Source: an uncultured Lachnospiraceae bacterium (lineage in GTDB: Bacteria > Bacillota > Clostridia > Lachnospirales > Lachnospiraceae). From it: a stretch of 33,783 nucleotides of DNA. The notes beneath the pieces are model-generated. The model was not told the DNA's origin. It did no database searches and saw only the letters and a list, made by a program, of their open reading frames with translations. The stretch is from contig CAMPAR010000017.1 in the NCBI GenBank assembly GCA_946632055.1, positions 1 to 33,783 on the forward strand, given 5' to 3'. The position numbers and the translations under genes are program-made. Positions within the stretch are counted from its first letter, which is position 1, and each line of letters begins with the position of its first letter. Positions 19,630-29,129 of this stretch are shown in pieces.

Positions 19630-19743
19630 GGCATCGTTGCAGATGTAAACTTTATGTAAATTTTCTGTTAACTGCACATTGACAAAATATTTTCACTCCG
19701 ATGCGGGTGATAATATAAAAATTTAAAAGGAGGAATTTTCGTA

Positions 19744-21366
19744 ATGGTGAAGAAAATTCTGGCTGCATTACTTGCAGCAGCAATGGTTTTCGCGCTTGTA
19801 GCTTGTAACTCAACGCCTGCCGGCAATGATACAACAGCTGCTCCCGAAGAGACCAAGGCAACCGAGGAGACGAAGGAAGACACCACGGCTGCTCCTGCAG
19901 AAGAAGATACGACTGCAGAGCCGGCTGCTGAGACCGACGCTCCGTCCGGCGACAAAGTGAAGATCACGATCTTCCGTTGCCTGTACAACCTGTCCGTCGT
20001 TGATGATGCACAGGTGAAGAAGGTTCAGGACAAGCTGAATCAGATGCTTGACGAGAAGGGATCCAACGTTGAAGTTGAAATCAAAGAGATCCACAACTCT
20101 GAGTATTCCGATAAGGCCAGCCTTGCACTTGCCAACAACGAAATCAACCTGCTGTGGAACTCTTCATGGTGGGGCGGCGGTATCGGCTGTGACGACGTTT
20201 GGCGTGCAGGCGCTGCGTACGACATCACCGATCTTCTTCCTGGTACAGCTCTTTGGGATTCTATGCCCGAAGCCGTTTGGGAAGCTTCCAAGTATGACGG
20301 CAAGGTTCTGTTCATTCCGGTTTACAAAGAGACCTACGAAGGTTATGACATGAAGACCACGCAGTATGCGATTGATCAGACAGGTCATGATCCGGAGTTC
20401 CCGGAAGTTCAGGCTGGTGCTGACTGGTACGAGAAGATGGCTGCGTTCGGCACGTTCCTTGGTGAATGTAAAGATGCCGGCATCAAGTATCCGTATCTTT
20501 CTTCTGTATTCTATTACAGAATCGCACTTGATGACTATGACTTCTTCACTGGCAGCAACGCACTTTGCTGCGTTGATCGTAAGACTGGCGAAGTTGTTGA
20601 AGGCGTTGCTACGGAAGGTTACCGTAAGTGGTGCAAACTCATGGGCGACTGGGCAGATGCCGGTTATATCCATGAGGACTGCATTGCGAAGGCTGTTCCG
20701 TCTGGTGTTTCTCAGACAGAAGACTGGGGTCTTCAGTTCTGGACCAACGTTCCCGGCGATTCTGAGAAGAACTCCGAAGAGCGTGACGGTATCGATGAAG
20801 TCCTGATCCTTGGCCTGACCGATTGGTACACCCATTCGACCACGACCCTTGGTTCCTGCTACACTGTTACCTCTAACTGTACAGAAGAGCAGGCTAAGGC
20901 TTGTATCGAATTCCTTGGCTACATCTACACAGATCCGGCATTCGGTGATGTTTACACCTTCGGTATCGAGGGCGAAGATTACACCATCGACGCTAACGGC
21001 AGAGTTCATAAGGAAGAAGGCTGCAAGTACAATCATGCAGCTTGGGAATCCACCTCTGTTGCTGGTCTGACCCTTCTGGATTCCGAGCCTGAAGATAAGA
21101 TCGAAAGCTACGACAAGAACAACAACGCAGCTAAGACCTCTATCGCGGCTGGTTTCCGTTTCGACAAGACTCCGGTTGAAGCTCAGTATGCAGCTTGTAA
21201 CGATCTGTATTCTCAGTACGGCGAGCCGCTTGAGCTTGGTGCTTATCCGGCTTCCGAAGTTGATGCTGTCGTAGATGAATATCTTGCGAAGCTCGACGCT
21301 GCCGGCTACCAGGATGTCCTTGCAGAAGCTCAGAAGCAGTACAAGGAATGGTCCGAAAGCAAATAA
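19744..21366 (+). CDS. Extracellular solute-binding lipoprotein of the carbohydrate importer
   Basis: This 540-residue membrane-anchored binding protein captures the sugar outside the cell. The signal peptide ends in the lipobox LVAC with C21 as the lipid anchor. Residues 22-70 are a Thr/Glu/Ala/Pro-rich linker typical of Gram-positive binding lipoproteins. The remainder is a large two-lobed domain of the LplA-like type, rich in aromatic residues that often stack on sugars. ATG 19744 follows AAAAGGAGG at 19725-19733. The gene uses GCT, TCT, GTT and CTT codons much more than its neighbours, as expected for a very highly expressed gene. It has its own promoter and terminator. The sugar is unknown. 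Confidence 0.92.
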   Translation: MVKKILAALLAAAMVFALVACNSTPAGNDTTAAPEETKATEETKEDTTAAPAEEDTTAEPAAETDAPSGDKVKITIFRCLYNLSVVDDAQVKKVQDKLNQMLDEKGSNVEVEIKEIHNSEYSDKASLALANNEINLLWNSSWWGGGIGCDDVWRAGAAYDITDLLPGTALWDSMPEAVWEASKYDGKVLFIPVYKETYEGYDMKTTQYAIDQTGHDPEFPEVQAGADWYEKMAAFGTFLGECKDAGIKYPYLSSVFYYRIALDDYDFFTGSNALCCVDRKTGEVVEGVATEGYRKWCKLMGDWADAGYIHEDCIAKAVPSGVSQTEDWGLQFWTNVPGDSEKNSEERDGIDEVLILGLTDWYTHSTTTLGSCYTVTSNCTEEQAKACIEFLGYIYTDPAFGDVYTFGIEGEDYTIDANGRVHKEEGCKYNHAAWESTSVAGLTLLDSEPEDKIESYDKNNNAAKTSIAAGFRFDKTPVEAQYAACNDLYSQYGEPLELGAYPASEVDAVVDEYLAKLDAAGYQDVLAEAQKQYKEWSESK

Positions 21367-21396
21367 TTGATTCCTGACTCGTTCAAGAATTAATGA

Positions 21397-21425
21397 CCCC
21401 CGCCCGAAAGGGCGGGGGCTTTTTT
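21397..21425 (+). terminator. Strong rho-independent terminator after the binding protein gene
   Basis: CCCCCGCCC (21397-21405) pairs with GGGCGGGGG (21410-21418) around a GAAA tetraloop, then six T (21420-21425). It lies 30 bases after the stop. Confidence 0.95.
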
Positions 21426-21450
21426 CGTTAATGGAATAATTCAAATAATT

Positions 21451-21491
21451 AAGGCCAGGGCAAGCCGTCTGATCGGTGCCCTGGCCTTTTT
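21451..21491. terminator. Bidirectional terminator between importer and gdhA
   Basis: AAGGCCAGGGCA (21451-21462) pairs perfectly with TGCCCTGGCCTT (21477-21488), with T-runs on the plus side and an AT-rich tail on the minus side. It should end gdhA transcription from the right and any read-through from the left. Confidence 0.8.
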
Positions 21492-21523
21492 GTCAGGATT
21501 TGATTCTATTATGGACCAGTCAG

Positions 21524-22945
<1,422 letters not shown>

Positions 22946-22970
22946 TCAGATTTTCGCATCTACATCGCTA

Positions 22971-22999
22971 ATAATATCACTTTTTTGGTATTTACGCAA
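22971..22999 (-). promoter_or_regulatory. gdhA promoter
   Basis: On the minus strand TTGCGT (22999-22994), 17 bases, TATTAT (22976-22971). The -35 overlaps that of the divergent promoter. Confidence 0.65.
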
Positions 23000-23019
23000 T
23001 TCGTGAATTATGATATTAT
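22991..23019 (+). promoter_or_regulatory. Candidate rhaB promoter
   Basis: TTTACG (22991-22996), 17 bases, TATTAT (23014-23019). The dyad AATTCGTGAATT at 22998-23009 lies in the spacer. The leader to rhaB would be about 110 bases. Confidence 0.5.
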
Positions 23020-23037
23020 TACAGTTGAGATCGGGCT

Positions 23038-23095
23038 GCATCAGGTATTTTTTTACAAAAAAATTCATTATGGCAGCGTGATAAAGTACTGATGC
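23038..23095. repeat. Nested dyads in the rhaB leader
   Basis: GCATCAG (23038-23044) is the inverse of CTGATGC (23089-23095), and between them seven T (23048-23054), AC and seven A (23057-23063) form an A/T dyad. This may be an RNA hairpin or regulator sites; no function can be assigned. Confidence 0.45.
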
Positions 23096-23135
23096 GGTTC
23101 TGTGCACTATGAATCAGTGAAAACGGAGGTTCTGT

Positions 23136-24548
23136 ATGCAGGAAACCTATTATCTTGCCGTAGATATCGGCGCTTCAAGCGGACGGCATATCCTGTGTTC
23201 CATGGAAAACGGAAAGCTTGTGCTTGAAGAAGTGCACCGCTTTGAAAACGGAATTACGGATGCGGATGGAAGCTCTGTCTGGGATACGAAGCGCCTCTTT
23301 TCCGAAATCGTCGCGGGACTGAAGAAATGCAAAGATCTCGGGAAGATTCCGAAATCGGTCGGCATCGATACCTGGGGCGTGGATTTTGTCCTGCTGGACG
23401 AAGAGGATCGTATGCTCGGTCCGGCGGTCAGCTATCGCGACGGACGGACGGCGGGCGTGGATCAGAAGGTCTATGAAAAGATTCCGGAGAGCGAGCTTTA
23501 TGCCCGCACCGGTATTCAGAAGCAGATCTTCAATACGGTTTATCAGCTGGAGGCCGTTAAAGAGCAGCATCCTGAATATCTGGACGCGGCGCGGACCTTC
23601 CTGTTCATTCCGGATTATTTCAACTTCCTTCTGACGGGCAAGAAGGCGGTCGAATATACGATTGCCTCGACGAGCCAGCTGCTTTTCGCGGAAAAAAAGG
23701 ACTGGGATGAGGAACTGTTCGAACGCCTCGGCTTCCCGCGGGACATTTTCCCGGCGATTGAAAAGCCGGGTACGGTGCTCGGAGACCTGAAGCCGGAAAT
23801 CGCGGAAGAAGTCGGCTTCAGCTGCAGCGTCATCCTTCCCTGCGAGCATGATACCGGTTCCGCGGTGCTTGCGGTTCCGACAAACGGCGATACCGTCTAT
23901 ATTTCCTCCGGCACCTGGTCCCTCATGGGCATCGAGCGCATGGAAGCGGACTGCTCGGAACGCTCGAGAGTGCTGAACTTCACGAATGAAGGCGGTTATG
24001 ATTATCGTTTCCGCTACCTGAAGAATATCATGGGCCTATGGATGATCCAGAGCGTGAGAAAAGAACTCCGCGCGGCGGGAGAGGATTACAGCTACGATGA
24101 GCTCTGTAAGAAGGCTGCGCTGGAATCGATTCCTTCCATTGTCCCCTGTCAGGACGAACGTTTCCTCGCGCCGAAATCGATGATCCGTGAAATCCGCGAA
24201 GCCTGCCGGGAAAGCGGTCAGCCGGTTCCGGAGAGCGCCTTCGAGCTGGCGGCGGTCGTGTACAACAGTCTGGCCGTCTGCTACCGGGAGACCATCGAGG
24301 GGCTCGAGGAAATCACCGGGAAGCATTACGACCATATCAACGTGGTCGGCGGCGGCTCCAACGCGGCCTATCTCAACGAAGTGACGGCGCGCCTGACCGG
24401 GAGAACGGTTTACGCCGGCCCGGGAGAAGCGACGGCAATCGGCAACATGCTCGTGCAGATGCTGGCGGACGGGACATTTACGAGCATTCAGGAAGCACGA
24501 AGCTGCGTCTTCGAATCCTTCGGTATCAAGGAGTACCGTCCGGAGTGA
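23136..24548 (+). CDS. rhaB: Rhamnulokinase
   Basis: This 470-residue FGGY-family kinase phosphorylates L-rhamnulose with ATP to rhamnulose 1-phosphate. The N-terminal phosphate loop DIGASSGR (10-17) and GIDTWGVDF (76-84) are the RhaB-type sequences; GGGSN (405-409) is the adenosine-site motif near the C-terminus. The length fits. ATG 23136 follows CGGAGGT at 23124-23130. The aldolase for its product follows 65 bases downstream, which supports the substrate. The rhamnose isomerase gene is not in the window. Confidence 0.95.
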   Translation: MQETYYLAVDIGASSGRHILCSMENGKLVLEEVHRFENGITDADGSSVWDTKRLFSEIVAGLKKCKDLGKIPKSVGIDTWGVDFVLLDEEDRMLGPAVSYRDGRTAGVDQKVYEKIPESELYARTGIQKQIFNTVYQLEAVKEQHPEYLDAARTFLFIPDYFNFLLTGKKAVEYTIASTSQLLFAEKKDWDEELFERLGFPRDIFPAIEKPGTVLGDLKPEIAEEVGFSCSVILPCEHDTGSAVLAVPTNGDTVYISSGTWSLMGIERMEADCSERSRVLNFTNEGGYDYRFRYLKNIMGLWMIQSVRKELRAAGEDYSYDELCKKAALESIPSIVPCQDERFLAPKSMIREIREACRESGQPVPESAFELAAVVYNSLAVCYRETIEGLEEITGKHYDHINVVGGGSNAAYLNEVTARLTGRTVYAGPGEATAIGNMLVQMLADGTFTSIQEARSCVFESFGIKEYRPE

Positions 24549-24613
24549 CGGACTTTCTTGTGCACTAATACAGAAGTTTTATCAATTCAAAATAGAGAGA
24601 TCAGAGGTGGAAA

Positions 24614-25450
24614 ATGAAAGTTTTGGATGCAAAATTTGTAAAGCAGTTTATCCAGATGTGTGACGACGGCTGGCATCAGGGCTGGCATGAAAGAAACGGC
24701 GGCAATGCCTCCTACCGGATTAAGAACGAGGAAGTTGATGCTGTCCGTGAGGATTTCTCCTATGAGCGCCCCTGGACGCCGATCGGAACGAGTGTGCCGA
24801 CCCTTGCGGGCGAATTCTTCCTTGTGACCGGCTCCGGAAAATTCTTCCAGAATGTGATCCGCGATCCGGAAGACAGCATCTGCATTGCTGAAATCGACGA
24901 AAAAGGCGAGAACTACCGGATCGTCTGGGGACTCGTGAACGGCGGAAAGCCGACCTCCGAATTCCCGAGCCATCTGATGAATCACGAAGTGAAAAAGCGC
25001 GTGACAAACGGCGCGCACCGCGTCATTTATCACGGCCATCCGGTCAATGTGATTGCGCTGACCTTTATCCTGCCGCTGGATGATAAGACCTTCACGCGCG
25101 AACTCTGGGAAAACATGACCGAGTGCCCGATCGTCTTCCAGGAAGGCGTCGGCGTCGTGCCGTGGATGGTGCCGGGCGGAAGAGCGATCGCCGTGGAGAC
25201 CTCCAAGCTGATGGAAGAGTACAACGTCGCCATCTGGGCACATCACGGCATGTTCTGCTCCTCGGATACCTTTGACAACTGCTTCGGTCTCTTCCATACC
25301 GTGGAAAAGTCCGCGGAGATTTCCATCAAGATCCGTTCGGTGGTTTCCGAGAAGCGCCAGACCATCACTTCCGAGAACTTCCGCGAGATCGAGCGCGATC
25401 CCTTAGGAAAGAGCTTTAATGTGCATCTTCCGGAGAAATTCCTGGATTGA
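24614..25450 (+). CDS. rhaD: Rhamnulose-1-phosphate aldolase
   Basis: This 278-residue class II aldolase splits rhamnulose 1-phosphate into dihydroxyacetone phosphate and L-lactaldehyde. The zinc ligands align with E. coli RhaD at minus one: H140 and H142 in YHGHP, H211 in IWAHHG, and catalytic E116 in TSEFPSH. GNASYR (30-35) and VTGSGKFF hold the phosphate. ATG 24614 follows AGAGGTGG. It is probably cotranscribed with rhaB. Its end is followed by the tRNA promoter with no clear terminator between. The lactaldehyde reductase or microcompartment genes often seen with it are absent here. Confidence 0.95.
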   Translation: MKVLDAKFVKQFIQMCDDGWHQGWHERNGGNASYRIKNEEVDAVREDFSYERPWTPIGTSVPTLAGEFFLVTGSGKFFQNVIRDPEDSICIAEIDEKGENYRIVWGLVNGGKPTSEFPSHLMNHEVKKRVTNGAHRVIYHGHPVNVIALTFILPLDDKTFTRELWENMTECPIVFQEGVGVVPWMVPGGRAIAVETSKLMEEYNVAIWAHHGMFCSSDTFDNCFGLFHTVEKSAEISIKIRSVVSEKRQTITSENFREIERDPLGKSFNVHLPEKFLD

Positions 25451-25508
25451 TTGAAAAGGGAAAGAACTGTCCGGACCCGGAAAAAGATCCGGAACATGAA
25501 AATCTTCC

Positions 25509-25536
25509 TTGACAAAACCGAATGTTTGTGTATAAT
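25509..25536 (+). promoter_or_regulatory. tRNA-Thr promoter
   Basis: TTGACA (25509-25514), 16 bases, TATAAT (25531-25536): both boxes are perfect consensus, as expected for a stable RNA gene. Confidence 0.85.
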
Positions 25537-25560
25537 AGGTGGAGTGACAAAAAGTCACCT

Positions 25561-25633
25561 GCTTCTGTAGCTCAGCCGGTAGAGCAGCGCATTCGTAATG
25601 CGCAGGTCGTGGGTTCGAGTCCCACCGGGAGCT
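25561..25633 (+). tRNA. tRNA-Thr (anticodon CGT)
   Basis: A full cloverleaf can be folded. The acceptor GCTTCTG pairs with CGGGAGC (25626-25632) with two G-U pairs; the anticodon stem GCGCA/TGCGC encloses the loop TTCGTAA, anticodon CGT, reading ACG; the T arm has GGTTCGAGTCC. The discriminator base is T and CCA is not encoded, so it must be added after transcription. Confidence 0.96.
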
Positions 25634-25648
25634 GATACACAAGAAGAG

Positions 25649-25681
25649 GAGACATACCTTCCGGGGTATGTCTCTTTTTTT
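25649..25681 (+). terminator. Terminator of the tRNA gene
   Basis: GAGACATACC (25649-25658) pairs perfectly with GGTATGTCTC (25665-25674) around TTCCGG, then seven T. Confidence 0.92.
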
Positions 25682-25743
25682 ATGCACAGGGTCGAAGAAT
25701 CACAATTTCTTTATTATTTTGTCTAAAAAATGCTATTTTTATC

Positions 25744-25772
25744 TTGATTGTTTCATCAAAACGCACTATAAT
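25744..25772 (+). promoter_or_regulatory. Promoter of the TM-repeat membrane protein
   Basis: TTGATT (25744-25749), 17 bases, TATAAT (25767-25772), about 30 bases before the coding start. Confidence 0.8.
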
Positions 25773-25801
25773 AATAATAAATTTTTTATAGGAGGCACCT
25801 T

Positions 25802-27148
25802 ATGGAGAAAATCAATGCTTTTTTCAACAGCACGTTCGGAACAGGGCTGATGAATGTGGTGAAAGCCGTTCTGCTCCTCGTGCTGGCCTTTGTCGTCGCA
25901 GCGATTGTGAAGAAGCTGGTTCTGATGCTGATCAACAAGACCAAGCTGAAAAACCTGCTGGATAAAGCGGACAAAGAGGGCGACGGTTCGAGACTGGCCG
26001 GATATATCGGCAAGCTCGTCTACCTTCTCGTATTCCTGCTCTTTGTTCCCGGCATTTTCAGCGTGCTTGGCGCAAGCAGCATCGCATCCCCGATCCTGAA
26101 TGTGCTTGAGACGATCTGGGGCTATGTCCCGAACATCATCGCGGCAGCGATTATCCTGATCGTCGGACTGCTGGTGGCGAAGCTCATCCGTGAGCTCCTG
26201 GTCCCGCTGTTCCAGAAGATCAAGGTGGACAAGCTGCAGGAGAAGGCAGGAATCGACGTGCAGGACAGCGCGAAGCTTTCCAACACGCTCGCTTATGTGG
26301 TTTACGTCCTGATCGTGATCCCGGTCGTGATCATTGCGCTGCAGGCTCTGAAGATCAGTGCAATTTCGGACCCGGCTGTCGGTGTTTTAAATACCGTCAT
26401 CGGCTTTATTCCGAACATCATCATCGGCATTCTGATCATCGGCGCAGGCGTCTGGGTTGCAAAGCTTGCAGGCCAGATCATCACGAGACTGATTGCGGCT
26501 ACCGGCGTGGACAAGAAGCTTTCCGACCAGCTGGACGGTAAGGCGAAGAACTTCGTCCTTTCGAAGGTTGTCGGCATCGTTGTTCAGATCCTGATCATCG
26601 TCTTCTTCAGCGTGGAAGGCCTGAATGTCCTGAAGCTGGACATCCTGTCCGGTATCGGCGGATCGATCATTTCCTATATGCCGAAGCTCCTGGCGGCTGT
26701 CATTATCCTGGCGCTTGCCATCACGCTTGCAACGCTGATCGCCCGCTTCATGGATAAGAACGGCATCGGCAGATACGCGATCTTCGCGAAGCTTGCGGTT
26801 TACGTGATTGCCGGCTTCATGATCCTGACTCAGCTCGGAATCGCGAAGGACATCGTATTCTGGGCTTTCGTGATCATCCTGGCGGCTATTGCGGTTGCGG
26901 CTGCGATTGCTTTCGGTATCGGCGGCAGAAAGTTCGCCGAGAAGACACTCGAGAAGCTGGAATGCAAGGATGAGCCCTGCTGCGAGTGCAAGGAAGAGAA
27001 GGCGGAAGCCTCCGAAGAAGCGGCTGCCGAAGAAGCCGAAATCGACGGCGGACGCGCAGAGCAGTTTGCACAGGATATTGCGAACAGCGTTGACAGCGGA
27101 ATCGACAAGATTACCGGAAAATTCGGAAAGAAAAACGAAGAAAAATAA
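25802..27148 (+). CDS. Membrane protein with repeated channel-like TM segments (MscS-related TM_helix type)
   Basis: This 448-residue protein is mostly membrane. A segment of the pattern Y/F-x-P-N/K followed by a glycine- and alanine-rich helix occurs three times, near residues 108-131, 202-225 and 292-315, as in the conserved TM-helix family related to small mechanosensitive channels. No MscS beta domain follows. Instead the C-terminal tail is cytoplasmic-looking and charged, with four cysteines (388, 393, 394, 396) in a CxxxxCCxC pattern and an Ala/Glu-rich stretch after it. ATG 25802 follows GGAGG at 25791-25795. It is flanked by its own promoter and terminator. A channel or osmotic role is inferred, not shown. 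Confidence 0.8.
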   Translation: MEKINAFFNSTFGTGLMNVVKAVLLLVLAFVVAAIVKKLVLMLINKTKLKNLLDKADKEGDGSRLAGYIGKLVYLLVFLLFVPGIFSVLGASSIASPILNVLETIWGYVPNIIAAAIILIVGLLVAKLIRELLVPLFQKIKVDKLQEKAGIDVQDSAKLSNTLAYVVYVLIVIPVVIIALQALKISAISDPAVGVLNTVIGFIPNIIIGILIIGAGVWVAKLAGQIITRLIAATGVDKKLSDQLDGKAKNFVLSKVVGIVVQILIIVFFSVEGLNVLKLDILSGIGGSIISYMPKLLAAVIILALAITLATLIARFMDKNGIGRYAIFAKLAVYVIAGFMILTQLGIAKDIVFWAFVIILAAIAVAAAIAFGIGGRKFAEKTLEKLECKDEPCCECKEEKAEASEEAAAEEAEIDGGRAEQFAQDIANSVDSGIDKITGKFGKKNEEK

Positions 27149-27204
27149 AATGGCACGTCTTTACTGACGCTTTGAGGAGCGCCTGAAACCGCTCCTCCCA
27201 AATG

Positions 27205-27241
27205 AAGACGGGTGTCCGGAAAAGCCGGGTGCCCGTCTTTT
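27205..27241 (+). terminator. Terminator after the TM-repeat protein
   Basis: The 15 bases at 27205-27219 pair with 27225-27239 (AAGACGGG end to CCCGTCTT end, three G-U pairs inside), loop AAAAG, then a T-rich tail. A further hairpin, GAGGAGCG/CGCTCCTC at 27174-27197, precedes it. Confidence 0.85.
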
Positions 27242-27267
27242 ATTTTCTCTAATTTGCACTGCTTGAA

Positions 27268-27295
27268 TTGACTTTCCGGAAAAAGGGTTTATAAT
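27268..27295 (+). promoter_or_regulatory. Promoter of the MATE transporter gene
   Basis: TTGACT (27268-27273), 16 bases, TATAAT (27290-27295). The ATG at 27294 lies within this -10 box, so it cannot be the translation start of this transcript. Confidence 0.75.
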
Positions 27296-27320
27296 GGTGG
27301 GGCAAAGAAAGGGAATCGGA

Positions 27321-28694
27321 ATGAAAAAACGATATGAAATCAATATGACCGACGGCCCGCTGCTCCGGAAAATGATTACCTTTGCGGTGCCGCTGATGCT
27401 GTCGGGCATGCTGCAGCTTTTATTCAACGCCGTCGATGTGATTGTCGTCGGAAAATGTGTCGGCGATACGGCGCTCGCCGCCGTCGGCTCAACCGGCGCG
27501 CTCGTGAACCTCATCGTCGGTCTTTTTATGGGCCTTTCGGTCGGCACAAATGTGCTGTGCGCGCAGGGCTACGGCTCCGGGAGAGAGAAGGATGTGCAGG
27601 AGACCGTGCACACGTCCGTCCTGATCTCCCTGATTTTCGGCGTGGTGCTCGGCATATTCGGCTTTATCTTTGCGCGAGTCTTCCTGCAGTGGATGGCGAG
27701 CCCGCCGGATGTCATCGATCAGGCGACGACCTATCTTAAGATTTATTTTCTCGGGATGCCCGTGATCATGCTGTATAACTTTGCCTCCGCGGCGCTTCGA
27801 GCAATCGGCGATACGCGGCGGCCGATGTATTATCTTCTGGCGGCGGGCGTGATCAACCTCGGGCTGAACCTGTTCTTTGTCCTGGTGGTCGGGATCGGGG
27901 TCGCGGGCGTCGCGATTGCTACCGTGATCTCGCAGGCGGTTTCCGCGCTTCTCGTGGTGCGCTGCCTGATGAAGGAAGAGAGCATGGTTCATCTGGACCT
28001 GAGAAAGCTGAAAATCACGCCGGACAAGCTCGGGAAAATCATCAAGATCGGACTTCCGGCGGGCATTCAGGGCATCGTGTTCTCGATCTCGAATGTACTG
28101 ATCCAGTCCTCCATCAACAGCTTCATGTCAAGCGCTATTGCGGGGAATACGGCGGCGAGCAATCTCGAGAGCTTTACCGGAACGGCCATGAACGCCTTCT
28201 ACCAGACCAATCTGAATGTGGTAAGTCAGAATGTCGGTGCCAGAAAGTATGACCGGATCTGGAGATGCATGTTCCTCTGCATCATGATGGTGTCGATTGT
28301 CGGCTTTACGATGGGAACCGGACTCTACGCCTTCGGCAACTTCTTCCTGCGCTTCTATACGGACAACGAAGAGGTGGTGCGCTACGGCCTCATCCGTCTT
28401 TCGATCTGCAGCCGCTTCCACCTGCTCGCGGGACTCATGGACTGCATCGTCGGCGGCTTAAGAGGACTCGGTTCGTCGATCCTTCCGATGATCGTCAGCC
28501 TGACCGGCGCCTGCGTCTTCCGGATCATCTGGATTTCCACGATTTTCCAGCAGAACCATACACTGGAAACGCTGTATGCGTCGTATCCGATTTCCTGGGG
28601 ACTCACGGCGGCCGTGCACATGCTCTGTTTTATCATCATATTCCGCCGGGTGAAACTGCGCGATGCCGAACGGGAGAAGATCCGGGCGTCATAA
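27321..28694 (+). CDS. MATE family efflux transporter
   Basis: This 457-residue protein has twelve likely membrane helices in two MatE halves. The N-terminal segment MITFAVPLMLSGMLQLLFN and the following VGKCVGDTALAAVGS are the usual start of this family, and the second half begins GLPAGIQGIVFSISN. MATE proteins export drugs or metabolites in exchange for Na+ or H+; the substrate here is unknown. The start is ATG 27321, with AAAGGGA at 27308-27314; the frame runs upstream to an ATG at 27294, but that codon is inside the promoter. A shared terminator with rpmB follows immediately. Confidence 0.92.
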   Translation: MKKRYEINMTDGPLLRKMITFAVPLMLSGMLQLLFNAVDVIVVGKCVGDTALAAVGSTGALVNLIVGLFMGLSVGTNVLCAQGYGSGREKDVQETVHTSVLISLIFGVVLGIFGFIFARVFLQWMASPPDVIDQATTYLKIYFLGMPVIMLYNFASAALRAIGDTRRPMYYLLAAGVINLGLNLFFVLVVGIGVAGVAIATVISQAVSALLVVRCLMKEESMVHLDLRKLKITPDKLGKIIKIGLPAGIQGIVFSISNVLIQSSINSFMSSAIAGNTAASNLESFTGTAMNAFYQTNLNVVSQNVGARKYDRIWRCMFLCIMMVSIVGFTMGTGLYAFGNFFLRFYTDNEEVVRYGLIRLSICSRFHLLAGLMDCIVGGLRGLGSSILPMIVSLTGACVFRIIWISTIFQQNHTLETLYASYPISWGLTAAVHMLCFIIIFRRVKLRDAEREKIRAS

Positions 28695-28735
28695 ATAAAA
28701 CCGGGGCTGCCAGAATTGACAGCCCCGGTTTTATT
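28694..28735. terminator. Bidirectional terminator between the MATE gene and rpmB
   Basis: The 16 bases 28694-28709 are perfectly complementary to 28720-28735 (core CCGGGGCTG/CAGCCCCGG) with A and T runs on the two sides, so it can stop transcripts from both convergent genes. Confidence 0.92.
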
Positions 28736-28745
28736 CTCGGAAAAT

Positions 28746-28934
28746 TTAAGCTCTTTCAACTAATCCGGAACGTAAGCAGGAAGTACATACGTAGACTTTC
28801 TTCGTACCGCCATTGTCAGTCAGAACACGAACAGACTTGACATTCGACTTCCACATTCTATTGGTCCTTCTATGAGAATGGCTTACTTTGATTCCGAAGT
28901 GAGCGCCTTTTTCGCAGATAGCACACTTAGCCAT
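28746..28934 (-). CDS. rpmB: 50S ribosomal protein L28, zinc-binding form
   Basis: This 62-residue ribosomal protein opens MAKCAICEKG, followed by SHSHRRTNRMWKSN as in L28. It has four cysteines, C4/C7 and C50/C53, the zinc-ribbon (C+) form common in Clostridia. The start has GGAGGT at 28942-28947 (minus strand). It is monocistronic with its own promoter. All features are normal. Confidence 0.97.
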   Translation of the reverse strand: MAKCAICEKGAHFGIKVSHSHRRTNRMWKSNVKSVRVLTDNGGTKKVYVCTSCLRSGLVERA

Positions 28935-28999
28935 TTTCTACACCTCCATTTCGTTTCGGGAAATTCAAACATCGCGTACAAAAAATACGCAACAGTGGT

Positions 29000-29028
29000 A
29001 TGATACCAGAAAAACAATAAAAATGCAA
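29000..29028 (-). promoter_or_regulatory. rpmB promoter
   Basis: On the minus strand TTGCAT (29028-29023), 17 bases, TATCAT (29005-29000). The leader to rpmB is about 60 bases. Confidence 0.75.
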
Positions 29029-29051
29029 GAGGAAAATTCAAAATTCTCAGG

Positions 29052-29080
29052 TTTATTTTTACAGGCGGATCATATATAAT
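29052..29080 (+). promoter_or_regulatory. Candidate promoter of the glycosidase operon
   Basis: TATAAT at 29075-29080 is perfect, with a weak TTTATT -35 at 29052-29057 and a 17-base spacer. The weak -35 suggests an activator may be needed. Confidence 0.55.
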
Positions 29081-29129
29081 ATGGAGTGGAAAATAAATCC
29101 GTTTCGAACGAAAAAGGAGAGAAAAGTCA

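Noticed and set aside
19679-19716. A second promoter with TTGACA at 19679
   Set aside because: The nearest -10-like sequence (GATAAT) is about 25 bases away, too far for a normal promoter.
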